Shown here in pieces: positions 1-8,796 of a DNA stretch of 64,000 nt. Below the pieces are notes generated by a model that saw only the letters and a program-made list of their open reading frames with translations, had not been told where the DNA came from and did no database searches. The position numbers and the translations under genes are program-made. Within the stretch, counting starts at the first letter, position 1. Every line of letters begins with the position of its first letter. Source of the stretch: Vibrio injensis (lineage in GTDB: Bacteria > Pseudomonadota > Gammaproteobacteria > Enterobacterales > Vibrionaceae); contig NZ_BDJF01000006.1 in the NCBI RefSeq assembly GCF_001895205.1, positions 259,581-323,580 of the forward strand, in the 5' to 3' direction.

Positions 1-1227
1 CTTAGTCATTACCCCACCCATAGTCTCAATACCAAGAGACAGAGGGGTTACGTCAAGCAGTAGAACGTCTTTCACATCACCAGCAAGAACACCACCTTGA
101 ACTGCAGCACCAACGGCGACCGCTTCATCTGGGTTAACGTCTTTACGCGCTTCTTTACCAAAGAATTCAGCCACTTTCTTCTGAACCATTGGCATACGTG
201 TTTGACCACCAACCAAGATGACATCGGTAATGTCTTTTACTGACAAATCCGCATCAGCAAGTGCAACTTTTAATGGCTCAAGAGAACGCTGTACCAAGTC
301 TTCCACTAATGACTCAAGTTTCGCACGAGTCACTTTAATGTTCATGTGTTTAGGACCAGTCGCATCCGCCGTAATGTAAGGCAGATTAACGTCAGTTTGC
401 TGAGCCGAAGAGAGTTCGATCTTCGCTTTTTCTGCCGCTTCTTTCAGACGCTGCATCGCGAGTGGATCGCTTTTCAGGTTGATACCTTGCTCTTTCTTGA
501 ACTCATCTACCAAGTAATTGATCATACGGTTATCGAAGTCTTCACCACCAAGGTGGGTATCACCGTTAGTTGCTAATACTTCAAAGGTTTTCTCGCCTTC
601 AACTTCATCAATTTCGATGATAGAAATATCGAAAGTACCACCACCAAGGTCATAAACCGCGATAACGCGATCGCCGCCTTGCTTATCTAGACCATACGCG
701 AGGGCCGCTGCCGTTGGTTCGTTGATGATACGTTTAACTTCTAGACCCGCGATACGGCCAGCATCTTTAGTTGCTTGACGTTGCGCATCGTTAAAATAAG
801 CAGGTACAGTAATGACTGCGCCAGTGACTTTCTCACCAAGAAAGTCTTCCGCCGTTTTCTTCATTTTTTTCAGAACTTCAGCAGAGACTTGTGGTGCCGC
901 CATTTTTTGGCCACGAGCTTCAACCCACGCATCGCCGTTGTCAGCCTTAACGATTTTGTAAGGCATGATTTCGATGTCGCGCTGAACTTCTTCATCTTCA
1001 AAACGGCGACCGATTAGACGCTTAATTGCAAATAGCGTATTTTCAGGGTTGGTTACCGCTTGACGTTTGGCTGGCTGACCAACCAAGGTTTCACCATCTG
1101 TATAAGCAATAACAGAAGGGGTTGTACGCTCACCCTCTGCGTTTTCAATCACACGAGGTTTGTTACCATCCAATACAGCAACACATGAGTTTGTCGTACC
1201 TAAGTCAATACCAATGATTCTACCCAT
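1..1227 (-). CDS. dnaK: Chaperone DnaK (Hsp70), C-terminus outside the window
   Basis: ATP-dependent Hsp70 chaperone that works with DnaJ and GrpE in cytoplasmic protein folding. The reading frame opens with [15 protein letters not shown], the phosphate-1 motif of the Hsp70 ATPase domain, and 409 codons are present. It runs out of the left edge just after [17 protein letters not shown], the start of the substrate-binding domain, so roughly the last third is missing. The start codon is at 1227-1225. It lies downstream of grpE on the same strand, but a terminator-like hairpin and its own heat-shock promoter separate them. Identification is essentially certain. Confidence 0.98.
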   Translation of the reverse strand, partial: MGRIIGIDLGTTNSCVAVLDGNKPRVIENAEGERTTPSVIAYTDGETLVGQPAKRQAVTNPENTLFAIKRLIGRRFEDEEVQRDIEIMPYKIVKADNGDAWVEARGQKMAAPQVSAEVLKKMKKTAEDFLGEKVTGAVITVPAYFNDAQRQATKDAGRIAGLEVKRIINEPTAAALAYGLDKQGGDRVIAVYDLGGGTFDISIIEIDEVEGEKTFEVLATNGDTHLGGEDFDNRMINYLVDEFKKEQGINLKSDPLAMQRLKEAAEKAKIELSSAQQTDVNLPYITADATGPKHMNIKVTRAKLESLVEDLVQRSLEPLKVALADADLSVKDITDVILVGGQTRMPMVQKKVAEFFGKEARKDVNPDEAVAVGAAVQGGVLAGDVKDVLLLDVTPLSLGIETMGGVMTK

Positions 1228-1350
1228 CAGGCTATCTCCAAAATAATTCTATGTTCGTTTTTTGCTATACCCCTTATGTGGGGGTGGAGAATCGGGATTC
1301 AACCCCGATCACAAACAAAAACGTGAATGTTTGCTTCTCTTATGCCCCAT

Positions 1351-1378
1351 AGATAAGGGCGAGCCCATGCATTTCAAG
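1351..1378 (-). promoter_or_regulatory. Candidate sigma32 heat-shock promoter of dnaK
   Basis: On the minus strand CTTGAAA (1378-1372) is followed after 12 bases by CCCTTATCT (1359-1351), close to the sigma32 consensus CTTGAAA / CCCCATNT. This leaves a 5' leader of about 115 nt before dnaK, which contains a small hairpin (ATCGGG ... CCCGAT, 1291-1309). Assignment is by consensus match only. Confidence 0.65.
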
Positions 1379-1472
1379 GGGAAATAGTAAAAAAATCTAA
1401 TTTTTAATGACGATATACCGAGTTATCTGCCCTTGCATCGACAACTGGGTATTCTTCACTCTCTCAATCTCT

Positions 1473-1507
1473 AAAAACAAGAAGCGAAGTCTCACTGACT
1501 TCGCTTC
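1473..1507 (-). terminator. Terminator after grpE
   Basis: A perfect 10-bp stem GAAGCGAAGT / ACTTCGCTTC (1481-1490 and 1498-1507) with a 7-nt loop is followed on the minus strand by TTGTTTTTAG. It sits 28 bases past the grpE stop and separates grpE from dnaK. Confidence 0.8.
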
Positions 1508-1534
1508 AATAATAACGGCGTTTAATCAACCACG

Positions 1535-2134
1535 TTATTTGGCAACCATCACCATCGCAGGGCGAACAACGCGACCGTTAAGTTCATAACCTTTCTGCAT
1601 CACAAACATCACGGTATTCGATGGATGATCTGGACTTTCTTGAATCGACATCGCTTGATGGAACTCAGGATTAAAAGTTTCGCCTTCTGGGTTAATGACC
1701 GAAACGCCAAATTTCGTCACTGCATCGACAAAACTTTTGTGCGTTAGCTCAACACCTTCAAGGAAAGGTTTAATCACTTCGTTTTCACAATCTGCCGCGT
1801 CAATCGCACGCTCGATATTATCCAGCACTGGCAATAACTCTTCGACAAAACGGCCAAGGGCATACTTGCGCGCTTTATCAACTTCTTGCTCGGAGCGACG
1901 GCGCATGTTCTCAACATCGGCCAAGGCACGCAGCATCGCTTCATGATTTTCCTTAGCGCGAGCTTCACTGGCTAATAACGCCGCTTCTAATTGAGCAATT
2001 TTCGTTTCTTGGCCTTCTTCTGAGTCAACCTCTTGATTCCAGTCAATATCGGCATCCGTCCCTACAACTTCAGCTTCGGTTTCTACTGTTTGTTGTAGCT
2101 CTTCTTCTTGGATTTTTTTCTCTTCTTGGCTCAT
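1535..2134 (-). CDS. grpE: Nucleotide exchange factor GrpE
   Basis: Releases ADP from DnaK during the chaperone cycle. The 199-residue product starts [12 protein letters not shown], has an acidic low-complexity N-terminus, a long dimerising helix with the conserved [11 protein letters not shown] segment, and ends in the typical [13 protein letters not shown] beta domain. The frame stays open 25 codons further upstream, but the start at 2134 is chosen because GGAGAG lies just upstream and the sequence matches normal GrpE N-termini. Divergent from nadK, with a sigma32-type promoter between them. Confidence 0.97.
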   Translation of the reverse strand: MSQEEKKIQEEELQQTVETEAEVVGTDADIDWNQEVDSEEGQETKIAQLEAALLASEARAKENHEAMLRALADVENMRRRSEQEVDKARKYALGRFVEELLPVLDNIERAIDAADCENEVIKPFLEGVELTHKSFVDAVTKFGVSVINPEGETFNPEFHQAMSIQESPDHPSNTVMFVMQKGYELNGRVVRPAMVMVAK

Positions 2135-2229
2135 GATCTCTCCAGAATACCTATCAAGATTGTGCAAAAGAACCATATTATCGTGGTTTCTTGACACAAA
2201 AATTCGCATAAAAGCGTCACTTGCCCTTA

Positions 2230-2257
2230 TTATGGGGATGAAGAATTCTGATTCAAG
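2230..2257 (-). promoter_or_regulatory. Candidate sigma32 heat-shock promoter of grpE
   Basis: On the minus strand CTTGAAT (2257-2251), a 13-base spacer and CCCCATAA (2237-2230) match the sigma32 consensus well. The -35 lies only about 22 bases from the nadK start codon on the other strand, so the two transcription units are packed back to back. Confidence 0.8.
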
Positions 2258-2278
2258 CCTAATTCAGTTGGAAAACGT

Positions 2279-3163
2279 ATGAAAAATCCATTTAGCGTGA
2301 TCGCTATCATAGGTAAACCAAGAAATAAACAAGCAATTCAAACACATAAAGAACTGTACACTTGGCTTATTTCGATAGGCAAGTCAGTATTTATTGACGA
2401 TCGCTTGCGTGAACTATTGACTGACATTCCTGCCGAACACTTTGCCAGTTTAGTCGAACTTGGCAAGATCGCCGATTTAGCCATCGTTGTCGGGGGAGAT
2501 GGCAACATGCTTGGAGCCGCGCGCGTTTTGTCACGCTTTGATATTTCAGTGATTGGTGTTAACCGTGGCAACCTAGGCTTTTTAACTGACCTCAATCCAG
2601 ATGACTTTGAAGAACAATTAACGGCCGTACTCGCTGGTGATTACCTTGAAGAAACTCGTTTTCTACTCGAAGCCGAAATTCATCGTCATGGCCAAGTAAA
2701 AAGCCATAATGCGGCGCTCAATGAAGCGGTCTTGCACCCTGGGAAAATCGCGCATATGATCGAATTTGAGGTGTATATCGATGACAACTTCGCCTTTTCA
2801 CAGCGTTCAGATGGCTTAATTGTCTCAACACCGACAGGATCAACCGCTTATTCATTATCAGGAGGCGGCCCCATTTTATCGCCCAGTTTAAATGCGATTA
2901 CCTTAGTCCCTATGTTTCCACATACCTTATCCTGTCGTCCTTTAGTGGTTGATGGAAATCGACGCATTAAGTTGGTTGTATCACCAGAAAATAGAGGGAT
3001 TCAAGAAGTCAGTTGTGACGGGCAGGTTTCATTGCCTGTTTCACCCGGTGATGAAGTGCATATTTACCAAAGCCCAAATGTGCTAAGACTCATTCATCCA
3101 AAAGATTACAGCTATTATCGTGTGTTACGTAATAAATTAGGCTGGTCAAGTAAGCTCTTTTAG
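2279..3163 (+). CDS. nadK: NAD kinase
   Basis: Phosphorylates NAD+ to NADP+ in the cytoplasm. The 294-residue length is normal for the family. The diagnostic GGDGN motif is at residues 72-76 and the second family motif [16 protein letters not shown] lies near residue 185. Divergent from grpE; followed by the SOS-controlled recN, an order common in gammaproteobacteria. Start ATG at 2279 has a weak GGA upstream. Confidence 0.97.
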   Translation: MKNPFSVIAIIGKPRNKQAIQTHKELYTWLISIGKSVFIDDRLRELLTDIPAEHFASLVELGKIADLAIVVGGDGNMLGAARVLSRFDISVIGVNRGNLGFLTDLNPDDFEEQLTAVLAGDYLEETRFLLEAEIHRHGQVKSHNAALNEAVLHPGKIAHMIEFEVYIDDNFAFSQRSDGLIVSTPTGSTAYSLSGGGPILSPSLNAITLVPMFPHTLSCRPLVVDGNRRIKLVVSPENRGIQEVSCDGQVSLPVSPGDEVHIYQSPNVLRLIHPKDYSYYRVLRNKLGWSSKLF

Positions 3164-3219
3164 TACTGACCGACTATCCGCTGTGATCTGAGTTAAATTT
3201 TTCCGCCTGGACAACTTTA

Positions 3220-3257
3220 CTGTATAAAGAAACAGTATATACTGTTACTATATACAG
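3220..3257 (+). promoter_or_regulatory. Two tandem LexA (SOS) boxes upstream of recN
   Basis: Box 1 CTGTATAAAGAAACAG (3220-3235) and box 2 CTGTTACTATATACAG (3242-3257) both fit the CTGT-N8-ACAG LexA consensus of gammaproteobacteria. They end 26 bases before the recN start, so LexA repression and induction by DNA damage is the expected control. Confidence 0.9.
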
Positions 3258-3283
3258 TATTGTTTAATTATACAGGTGCACAA

Positions 3284-4948
3284 ATGCTGGCTCATCTTAG
3301 TGTAAATAATTTTGCGATTGTCAAATCACTGCAACTCGAATTGTCTAAAGGCATGACAACCATCACCGGTGAAACCGGTGCAGGAAAATCGATTGCCATC
3401 GATGCACTCAGTTTGTGCCTAGGAGGACGAGCAGAAGCCAGCATGGTGCGTCAAGATGAAGAAAAGACGGAAGTCAGCGCCGCTTTTATTCTTGATAACA
3501 ATCTGCACGCCACACGATGGTTAGAAGATAATGATTTACTGGATGGTAAAGAGTGCATTTTGCGTAGAATCATCAGTAAAGACGGGCGTTCAAGGGCCTT
3601 TATTAACGGTAGTCCAGTCCCTCTTTCGCAACTAAAGTCACTAGGTCAACTGCTGATCAATATTCACGGTCAACACGCCCATCAGCAACTGATGAAACCC
3701 GAATTGCAACTGGCTATGCTCGATCAATATGCCGGACATCTGGATTTACTCAAGCAGACTCGACTGACCTATCAACAGTGGCGTCAAGTTAACCACCATT
3801 TAAAACAGTTACGTGAAAACAGCCAACAGAACCAAGCTCAATTACAGCTTCTTGAATATCAAATCAAAGAACTTAATGAACTGGCGCTGGGTGAAGAAGA
3901 ATTCATCGAATTAGAGCAGGAACACAAACGTTTATCTAACAGTGGCGATCTGGCTATTAACTGCCAAAAAGCGATCAACTTACTGTATGAAAGTGAAGAA
4001 GTGAATGCGTTAAACTTACTGCAGACCGTCAGCCATACCTTGATTGAGCTGGCCGAAATGGACAGCCAACTAAGTTCGCTACCTAACATGCTCAACGAAG
4101 CAATGATCCAACTGGAAGAAACCAATAACGAACTACGCGCCTATTTGGATCACATTGATGTTGATCCAGAACGCATGTCTTACGTTGAGGAGCGCTACTC
4201 TCGTGTACTATCTCTAGCCCGCAAGCATCATGTGCTCCCAGAAGAATTGTATCAACATCATCAAGCACTTTTACAGCAAATTGCCTTGCTCGATTGCTCC
4301 GAAGAAAAAATCCAAGAGCTAGAAAATGACGTTGCAGTCCACTACCAAACTTTTGCAAGCTGCGCAGAAAAACTTCACAAATCACGCGGCCGTTACGCTA
4401 AAGAACTGGATAAGTTGATCAGCCTTAGTATGCATGAATTGAGTATGGAAAAAGCGCAATTTAAAATTGACGTGGTTCAGCATCAAGGACAACCTTCACC
4501 GCTTGGGTTTGATCATGTGACGTTTTTAGTCTCAACCAATCCAGGGCAGCCATTACAACCGATTGCCAAAGTTGCTTCTGGTGGCGAGCTATCACGTATC
4601 TCGCTAGCGATTCAAGTGATTACCGCTCAAAAAATTGATACTCCGAGCTTAATATTTGATGAAGTCGATGTTGGTATTTCTGGACCAACCGCTGCAGTGG
4701 TTGGAAAAATGTTACGTAAGTTAGGTGAGTCGACCCAAGTACTCTGTGTTACTCACCTACCTCAGGTCGCGGGTTGTGGTCATCATCAACTGTTTGTTGC
4801 CAAACAAACCAAAGGCGGCAAGACCGAAACGCAAATGGTCAAACTCAGTGAAGAACAAAGAATCGCTGAACTCGCACGCTTACTCGGCGGAAGTCAAATC
4901 ACGCCATCGACTTTAGCGAATGCCAAAGAATTACTGATTGCAGCTTAA
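3284..4948 (+). CDS. recN: DNA repair protein RecN
   Basis: SMC-like ATPase acting in double-strand break repair. 554 residues from the ATG at 3284 ([15 protein letters not shown]), chosen because AGGTG lies at proper spacing; the frame is open eight codons further upstream. Walker A GETGAGKS is at residues 29-36, coiled-coil arms rich in Gln/Glu/Leu occupy the middle, and the C-terminal half carries the ABC signature ASGGELSR followed by Walker [13 protein letters not shown]. Transcribed alone behind two LexA boxes and closed by a strong terminator. Confidence 0.97.
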   Translation: MLAHLSVNNFAIVKSLQLELSKGMTTITGETGAGKSIAIDALSLCLGGRAEASMVRQDEEKTEVSAAFILDNNLHATRWLEDNDLLDGKECILRRIISKDGRSRAFINGSPVPLSQLKSLGQLLINIHGQHAHQQLMKPELQLAMLDQYAGHLDLLKQTRLTYQQWRQVNHHLKQLRENSQQNQAQLQLLEYQIKELNELALGEEEFIELEQEHKRLSNSGDLAINCQKAINLLYESEEVNALNLLQTVSHTLIELAEMDSQLSSLPNMLNEAMIQLEETNNELRAYLDHIDVDPERMSYVEERYSRVLSLARKHHVLPEELYQHHQALLQQIALLDCSEEKIQELENDVAVHYQTFASCAEKLHKSRGRYAKELDKLISLSMHELSMEKAQFKIDVVQHQGQPSPLGFDHVTFLVSTNPGQPLQPIAKVASGGELSRISLAIQVITAQKIDTPSLIFDEVDVGISGPTAAVVGKMLRKLGESTQVLCVTHLPQVAGCGHHQLFVAKQTKGGKTETQMVKLSEEQRIAELARLLGGSQITPSTLANAKELLIAA

Positions 4949-5001
4949 TAAAAACATTTTTTCTGCTAAGGTTTGCAACCTAATTCAAAATTTGTAGTCT
5001 G

Positions 5002-5049
5002 AACAAGCTCAGAGTAGCGTGAAGTTTTTACTTCTGCTCTGGGCTTGTT
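5002..5049 (+). terminator. Terminator after recN
   Basis: Long near-perfect inverted repeat: AACAAGCTCAGAG pairs with CTCTGGGCTTGTT (one G-T pair), with an inner GAAGT/ACTTC stem, followed by a short T-containing tail. It lies between recN and bamE. Confidence 0.75.
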
Positions 5050-5095
5050 TATTATCACCCTAGTTTTGACACTTACCAGTAGTAGAATATTACCT

Positions 5096-5455
5096 ATGCA
5101 GTTAACCAAATGGCTTGTTGCCATCCCTCTTGCCGTGACGATGTTATCCGGCTGCTCTGTTTTAGAACGTTTGGTGTATCGTATTGATATAAACCAAGGA
5201 AATTACGTTGAGCAACAAGCTGTTGAACAACTCCGATTTGGTATGACCAAAGAACAAGTCCGGTTTGTTTTAGGTTCACCGATGTTAATCGAAAATGGCT
5301 TTCCTAACACTTGGTATTATATCTACCATCATACTCCCGGCCATAATCCGTCCGTGCAAAGAAACCTGATCGTTAACTTTAACGATGCTGGTCAACTGAT
5401 TGAACTGTCTGGTGATTTTCAGCCCAGTGACTCGTTTTTTGAAACGCTAAATTAA
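5096..5455 (+). CDS. bamE: Outer membrane assembly lipoprotein BamE (SmpA)
   Basis: Small lipoprotein of the BAM complex that inserts beta-barrel proteins in the outer membrane. Start at 5096 ([14 protein letters not shown]) gives 119 residues with a signal peptide ending in the lipobox LSGC, then the SmpA/OmlA fold with the conserved [17 protein letters not shown] segment. The frame is open 17 codons further upstream, but that extension would precede the signal peptide and is rejected. Confidence 0.95.
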   Translation: MQLTKWLVAIPLAVTMLSGCSVLERLVYRIDINQGNYVEQQAVEQLRFGMTKEQVRFVLGSPMLIENGFPNTWYYIYHHTPGHNPSVQRNLIVNFNDAGQLIELSGDFQPSDSFFETLN

Positions 5456-5494
5456 AGCGGCTTGCCGATGGTCTGAAACAGACGATTACTATAC

Positions 5495-5535
5495 AAAAGC
5501 CCATCCAGTTGGTGACAACTTAGATGGGCTTTTTA
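5495..5535. terminator. Bidirectional terminator between bamE and rnfH
   Basis: AAAGCCCATC (5496-5505) pairs with GATGGGCTTT (5523-5532), with an additional inner GTTG/CAAC pairing. T-rich on the plus strand and A-rich before it, so it can serve both convergent genes. Confidence 0.85.
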
Positions 5536-5592
5536 GTCGTTAAAGCGAACAATCACTCACCGAGCGATCACAAACCCAACCTCAAACCACGA

Positions 5593-5916
5593 CTAGGCTT
5601 TCTTAGTCGCGCTTGAACTGGCTAATTTGGCTTGCTCAGCACGCTTACGACGAATGTCTTTAGGATCAGCGAGCAAAGGACGGTAAATTTCAATTCTGTC
5701 ATGATCTCGTACCGTCGCATCCAGTTTTACATTACGGCTAAAGACGCCAACTTTGTTTTTGCTGAGATCAATCTCAGGATAAAGAGTTAAAATGCCCGAT
5801 GTCTGAATGATTTCTTCTACCGTCATATGACGATTGACAACTAACGTCATCACCCGCTGCTCATGGGGTAACGCATAAACCACTTCCACATGAATCATAT
5901 CCGACTCAATACTCAT
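5593..5916 (-). CDS. rnfH: RnfH/RatB family ubiquitin-fold protein
   Basis: Small (107 residues) UPF0125 protein with a beta-grasp fold, historically named RnfH or RatB. Its biochemical role is not settled. Conserved features are the N-terminal [11 protein letters not shown] segment and the [20 protein letters not shown] tail. Its start codon overlaps the ratA stop by four bases, so the pair is translationally coupled. This ratA-rnfH pair facing smpB-ssrA is a standard gammaproteobacterial arrangement. Confidence 0.93.
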   Translation of the reverse strand: MSIESDMIHVEVVYALPHEQRVMTLVVNRHMTVEEIIQTSGILTLYPEIDLSKNKVGVFSRNVKLDATVRDHDRIEIYRPLLADPKDIRRKRAEQAKLASSSATKKA

Positions 5917-6347
5917 AAGGCATACACCTGCTTTGCTCGTTGGGTAAATGCATTAACCATATTACTGGTCAACTCTGTAAAAATTTTTCCAAAGGCGAGT
6001 TCAATCATTTTGCTGGAAAATTCAAACTCTAACTTCAACTCAACCTTACACGCGTGTTCATCCAATGGAGTAAAATACCAACCTCCACGCAAAGTTTGAA
6101 AAGGGCCATCAACTAAATGCATGACGATCGACTTAGCAGGACACAGCTCATTTGCCGTTGTGAACGTTTTGCTGATCCCCGCTTTAGACACATCGACCGA
6201 GGCGATCATTTTATCTGCTGAAGACTCTAAAATGCGTGAGCCAGAACATCCCGGTAAAAACTCAGGATAACTCGCCACATCATTGACTAAATGAAACATC
6301 TGCTCAGCACTAAACGATACTAAAGCTGAGCGACAGACTTGCTTCAT
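5913..6347 (-). CDS. ratA: RatA, START/SRPBCC-fold protein
   Basis: 144-residue SRPBCC-fold (polyketide cyclase/START-like) protein of the RatA/Coq10 family; described in E. coli as a factor that interferes with 70S ribosome association. Hallmarks are [14 protein letters not shown] near residue 22 and the C-terminal helix with [25 protein letters not shown] precedes the ATG. First gene of a two-gene operon with rnfH, divergent from smpB. Confidence 0.93.
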   Translation of the reverse strand: MKQVCRSALVSFSAEQMFHLVNDVASYPEFLPGCSGSRILESSADKMIASVDVSKAGISKTFTTANELCPAKSIVMHLVDGPFQTLRGGWYFTPLDEHACKVELKLEFEFSSKMIELAFGKIFTELTSNMVNAFTQRAKQVYAL

Positions 6348-6568
6348 TATTTCCCCTTTTATCTCAGCGACTACGATAGCTCGAATTGTACTTTTATCCC
6401 TAGCTCACCTCAAGCTAAGCACCTTTTCTTGTCAAACTTAGTTATCCGATTCATCAGACAACGAACTTCGCTAAATGAATTCGCTCAAGAAAGCGCAAAA
6501 TACCACTCACGACTCGCTTTACTGAAGATTACACCTTGAACTGCTTGAAGTTACTGAGGGATATCCTT

Positions 6569-6617
6569 ATGCTACGCAAAGAAAGACATTCCTTAACTTT
6601 TAACCAATCCGTATAAT
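6569..6617 (+). promoter_or_regulatory. Candidate smpB promoter overlapping a 15-codon upstream ORF
   Basis: A perfect TATAAT (6612-6617) ends only nine bases before the smpB ATG, which has no recognisable ribosome binding site. The region just upstream also holds a 15-codon ORF (6569-6616) preceded by GAGGG, whose TAA stop lies inside the TATAAT. Either smpB is transcribed as a nearly leaderless mRNA from this -10, or a longer transcript carries a coupled leader ORF. Confidence 0.45.
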
Positions 6618-6626
6618 GCATCCACT

Positions 6627-7112
6627 ATGGTAAAGAAAAAATCAACGAAAAAAGCGGGTAGTAGCACTATCGCGCTCAATAAAAAAGCTCGCCATGAATA
6701 CTTTATCGAAGATGAAGTGGAAGCAGGTTTAGAGCTTCAAGGCTGGGAAGTGAAATCCCTCCGTCAAGGTAAAGCCAATATTGCTGAAAGCTATGTTTTC
6801 TTGCGAGACGGCGAAGCCTTTATCTCAGGTATGACGATTACTCCATTACAACAAGCCTCAACTCACGTGGTTGCCAACCCAACGCGTGTTCGAAAATTAC
6901 TGCTTTCACGCCGTGAACTCGATAACTTGTTTGGCCGCATTAATCGTGAAGGGATGACGTTAACGGCACTGTCGTTATACTGGTCACGCTCTTGGGTCAA
7001 AATCAAAGTCGGCGTTTCAAAAGGTAAAAAACTGCACGATAAACGTGATGACCTCAAAGAAAAAGACTGGGCAAGAGAAAAAGCACGAGTGATGAAGAGT
7101 TCATTGCGCTAA
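6627..7112 (+). CDS. smpB: SsrA-binding protein SmpB
   Basis: Binds tmRNA and delivers it to stalled ribosomes for trans-translation. 161 residues; contains the family segments [35 protein letters not shown] and the C-terminal basic tail [16 protein letters not shown] that enters the mRNA channel. The start is fixed by homology to SmpB N-termini, although no Shine-Dalgarno is visible. The gene lies 68 bp upstream of its RNA partner ssrA. Confidence 0.97.
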   Translation: MVKKKSTKKAGSSTIALNKKARHEYFIEDEVEAGLELQGWEVKSLRQGKANIAESYVFLRDGEAFISGMTITPLQQASTHVVANPTRVRKLLLSRRELDNLFGRINREGMTLTALSLYWSRSWVKIKVGVSKGKKLHDKRDDLKEKDWAREKARVMKSSLR

Positions 7113-7137
7113 TTGTAACCACTTAACCATTTGATGC

Positions 7138-7165
7138 TAGACAGAATCTTTGATTCTGGTACTAT
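7138..7165 (+). promoter_or_regulatory. Candidate ssrA promoter
   Basis: TAGACA (7138-7143), a 16-base spacer and TACTAT (7160-7165) resemble a sigma70 promoter and sit just upstream of the mature tmRNA 5' end, leaving a short precursor leader. Confidence 0.55.
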
Positions 7166-7180
7166 GCACCAACTACCTCT

Positions 7181-7548
7181 GGGGCTGATTCTGGATTCGA
7201 CGGGAATTTTGAAGTCTGAGGTGCATGCCGAGGTGCGGTAGGCCTCGTTAACAAACCGCAAAAAAATAGTCGCAAACGACGAAAACTACGCACTAGCAGC
7301 TTAATACCCTGCTGAGAGCCTTTCTGCCCTAGCTTCCGCTCGTAAGACGGGGAATAACAGAGAGTCAAAACCAAACAAGCTCGTGCCGCGTCTCCCGCCT
7401 GAGAGACAAAGCATTAAAATGAATTCAGGATAGCCATTAGATAGCGTGTCGGTTCGCAGTTTGACGGTGAAATTAAAGATCGACTAAGCATGTAGTACCA
7501 ATGATGAATGATTTTCGGACGCGGGTTCAAATCCCGCCAGCTCCACCA
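7181..7548 (+). ncRNA. ssrA: tmRNA (10Sa RNA), trans-translation
   Basis: Rescues ribosomes stalled on truncated mRNAs. The 5' end GGGGCTGATTCTGGATTCGA and the 3' end GGGTTCAAATCCCGCC-AGCTCCACCA form the tRNA-Ala-like domain with an encoded CCA. The resume codon GCA begins the tag ORF at 7272-7304, giving ANDENYALAA and a TAA stop. The 3' end of ssrA is a frequent island integration site in Vibrio, but no integrase or second copy of the 3' end is visible here. Confidence 0.98.
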
Positions 7549-7560
7549 ATTCATAGTTTA

Positions 7561-7584
7561 AAGACGTCTCAGGACGTCTTTTTT
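7561..7584 (+). terminator. Terminator after ssrA
   Basis: AAGACGTC (7561-7568), loop TCAG, GACGTCTT (7573-7580), then TTTT. Classic intrinsic terminator 12 bases past the tmRNA CCA. Confidence 0.9.
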
Positions 7585-7659
7585 CTTGCCTGCAATAACG
7601 TTAAATCAACAACTTAGCATCCAATAACGTTATCTATTCGCTTTCTCTACTTCATCGAG

Positions 7660-8070
7660 CTAAGTATTACGCTCATTAGGTAAATCACTTAAATATTGTA
7701 CAAACTCCACTTCAAACCCATCGGGATCAATAAAGTAAACATTACGACGAAAAGTCTCATTAGCTCCATTATCAGCAATCTCAAAACCCGCTTGCTCTAA
7801 ACGTACGATCACTACATCAAGGTTTTGAGTTTCAAAAGCAAAATGCGCTAAGCCAACACTGTGCCCAGTACGATCTCTGTTCCTCCCTTCGCCAAACTCA
7901 TTGAGCGCAAGATAATGATTGTCATCGCCAAAATGTACCCAAGTTCTGGCTTTTCCGTACCACTCTCCTCCACCTTTCGCACGTATTTTCCAATGTGGGA
8001 AAGCGGCTCGGTAAAAACGCAATGACTGTTCTAGATCTTTTATTACTAGGTTAATGTGTTCAATTTTCAT
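7660..8070 (-). CDS. VOC-family (glyoxalase/bleomycin-resistance fold) protein
   Basis: 136-residue protein of the vicinal oxygen chelate superfamily, which includes metal-dependent glyoxalases, dioxygenases and antibiotic-binding proteins. It starts MKIEHINLVIKDLEQSLRFYRAAF and ends with the paired half-domain motif FIDPDGFEVEFVQYL; His and Glu residues at the usual metal positions (IEHINL, GLAHFAF, VEFVQ) are present. The substrate is not predictable. It is divergent from soxR with a SoxR-type operator in its promoter, so redox-inducible expression is inferred. AAGGAG precedes the start. Confidence 0.85.
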   Translation of the reverse strand: MKIEHINLVIKDLEQSLRFYRAAFPHWKIRAKGGGEWYGKARTWVHFGDDNHYLALNEFGEGRNRDRTGHSVGLAHFAFETQNLDVVIVRLEQAGFEIADNGANETFRRNVYFIDPDGFEVEFVQYLSDLPNERNT

Positions 8071-8108
8071 CGTTCTTCTCCTTGTGCTTGATGAAGATAC
8101 AGGCTAAA

Positions 8109-8128
8109 ACCTTAACCTTGGTTGAGGT
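8109..8128. promoter_or_regulatory. SoxR-type operator in the divergent promoter region
   Basis: ACCTTAACCTTGGTTGAGGT is a near-perfect dyad (one mismatch) resembling the SoxR box CCTCAAGTTAACTTGAGG. On the minus strand it sits inside TTTACCTCAACC...GGTTTTAGCCT, aligned like the long-spacer E. coli soxS promoter, so the VOC gene is the likely target. soxR starts about 58 bases away on the other side. Confidence 0.7.
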
Positions 8129-8185
8129 AAAGTGTTTTTTTGATTTTTTATAGAAAAATGTACAAAAGACGGGGCTGAGCACAAG

Positions 8186-8632
8186 ATGTCAAACGATTGG
8201 ACAGTGGGGAAAGTCGCACAGCGCAGTGGGATAAGTATTAGTACACTGCATTTTTATGAACGTAAGGGACTGATTAAGAGTGACCGCAATGCAGGTAATC
8301 AACGCCTTTATCGGAAAGATATTTTACGTCGTGTTTCCGTGATAAAAGCAGCTCAGAAGCTAGGGATTTCTCTGGCAGAAATACAGCAAGCATTAGCAAC
8401 ATTACCCGATAGTCGGACGCCAACTCAAAAAGACTGGCAAGCACTATCAGCACAGTGGAAACAGAGCTTGGATGAACGAATTGCTGGATTGGAAAAGTTG
8501 CGCGATACGCTTGACGGTTGTATCGGCTGCGGCTGTTTATCGATGCAAACTTGCCCACTGTATAATCCAGAAGACACACTGGCCCAATTAGGGACTGGAC
8601 CTGTGCTTTTAGAGCAGTGCCATATAAAATAA
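8186..8632 (+). CDS. soxR: Redox-sensitive MerR-family activator SoxR
   Basis: 148-residue MerR-type regulator. The N-terminal winged helix (WTVGKVAQRSGISISTLHFYERKGLI) is followed by a dimerisation helix and the SoxR-specific cysteine cluster C-I-G-C-G-C-L-S-M-Q-T-C near residues 112-123, which holds the [2Fe-2S] cluster sensing redox-cycling compounds or nitric oxide. No soxS is adjacent, as is usual outside the enterics, where SoxR acts directly on a small regulon. Weak ribosome binding site. A hairpin terminator follows. Confidence 0.93.
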   Translation: MSNDWTVGKVAQRSGISISTLHFYERKGLIKSDRNAGNQRLYRKDILRRVSVIKAAQKLGISLAEIQQALATLPDSRTPTQKDWQALSAQWKQSLDERIAGLEKLRDTLDGCIGCGCLSMQTCPLYNPEDTLAQLGTGPVLLEQCHIK

Positions 8633-8683
8633 GGAAGACAGCAGCAAGCCATAGATTGGTCTAGATAATCCATAGTGCCAATG

Positions 8684-8706
8684 AGCCTAGATAGACTCTA
8701 GGCTTT
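8684..8706 (+). terminator. Putative terminator after soxR
   Basis: AGCCTAGA (8684-8691), loop TAGAC, TCTAGGCT (8697-8704), then TTT. The T run is short, so efficiency is uncertain. Confidence 0.5.
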
Positions 8707-8770
8707 GGGGAAAACGAACGTAACCAATATCGCTGCCACTGTAAACAAGGAGGGGATAGCCTTATCGCTT
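8705..8770 (+). repeat. Degenerate ERIC-like repeat, copy 1
   Basis: The segment GGGGAAAACGAACGTAACCA, continuing with CGCTGCCACT, resembles the right end of Vibrio/enterobacterial ERIC (IRU) repeats. A second copy sharing the core GGGG-AAACGAACGTA-CCAATA is at 55219-55270. Both are partial and diverged. Confidence 0.45.
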
Positions 8771-8796
8771 CCTATTCAAAAACTTAAAATAGCCAT

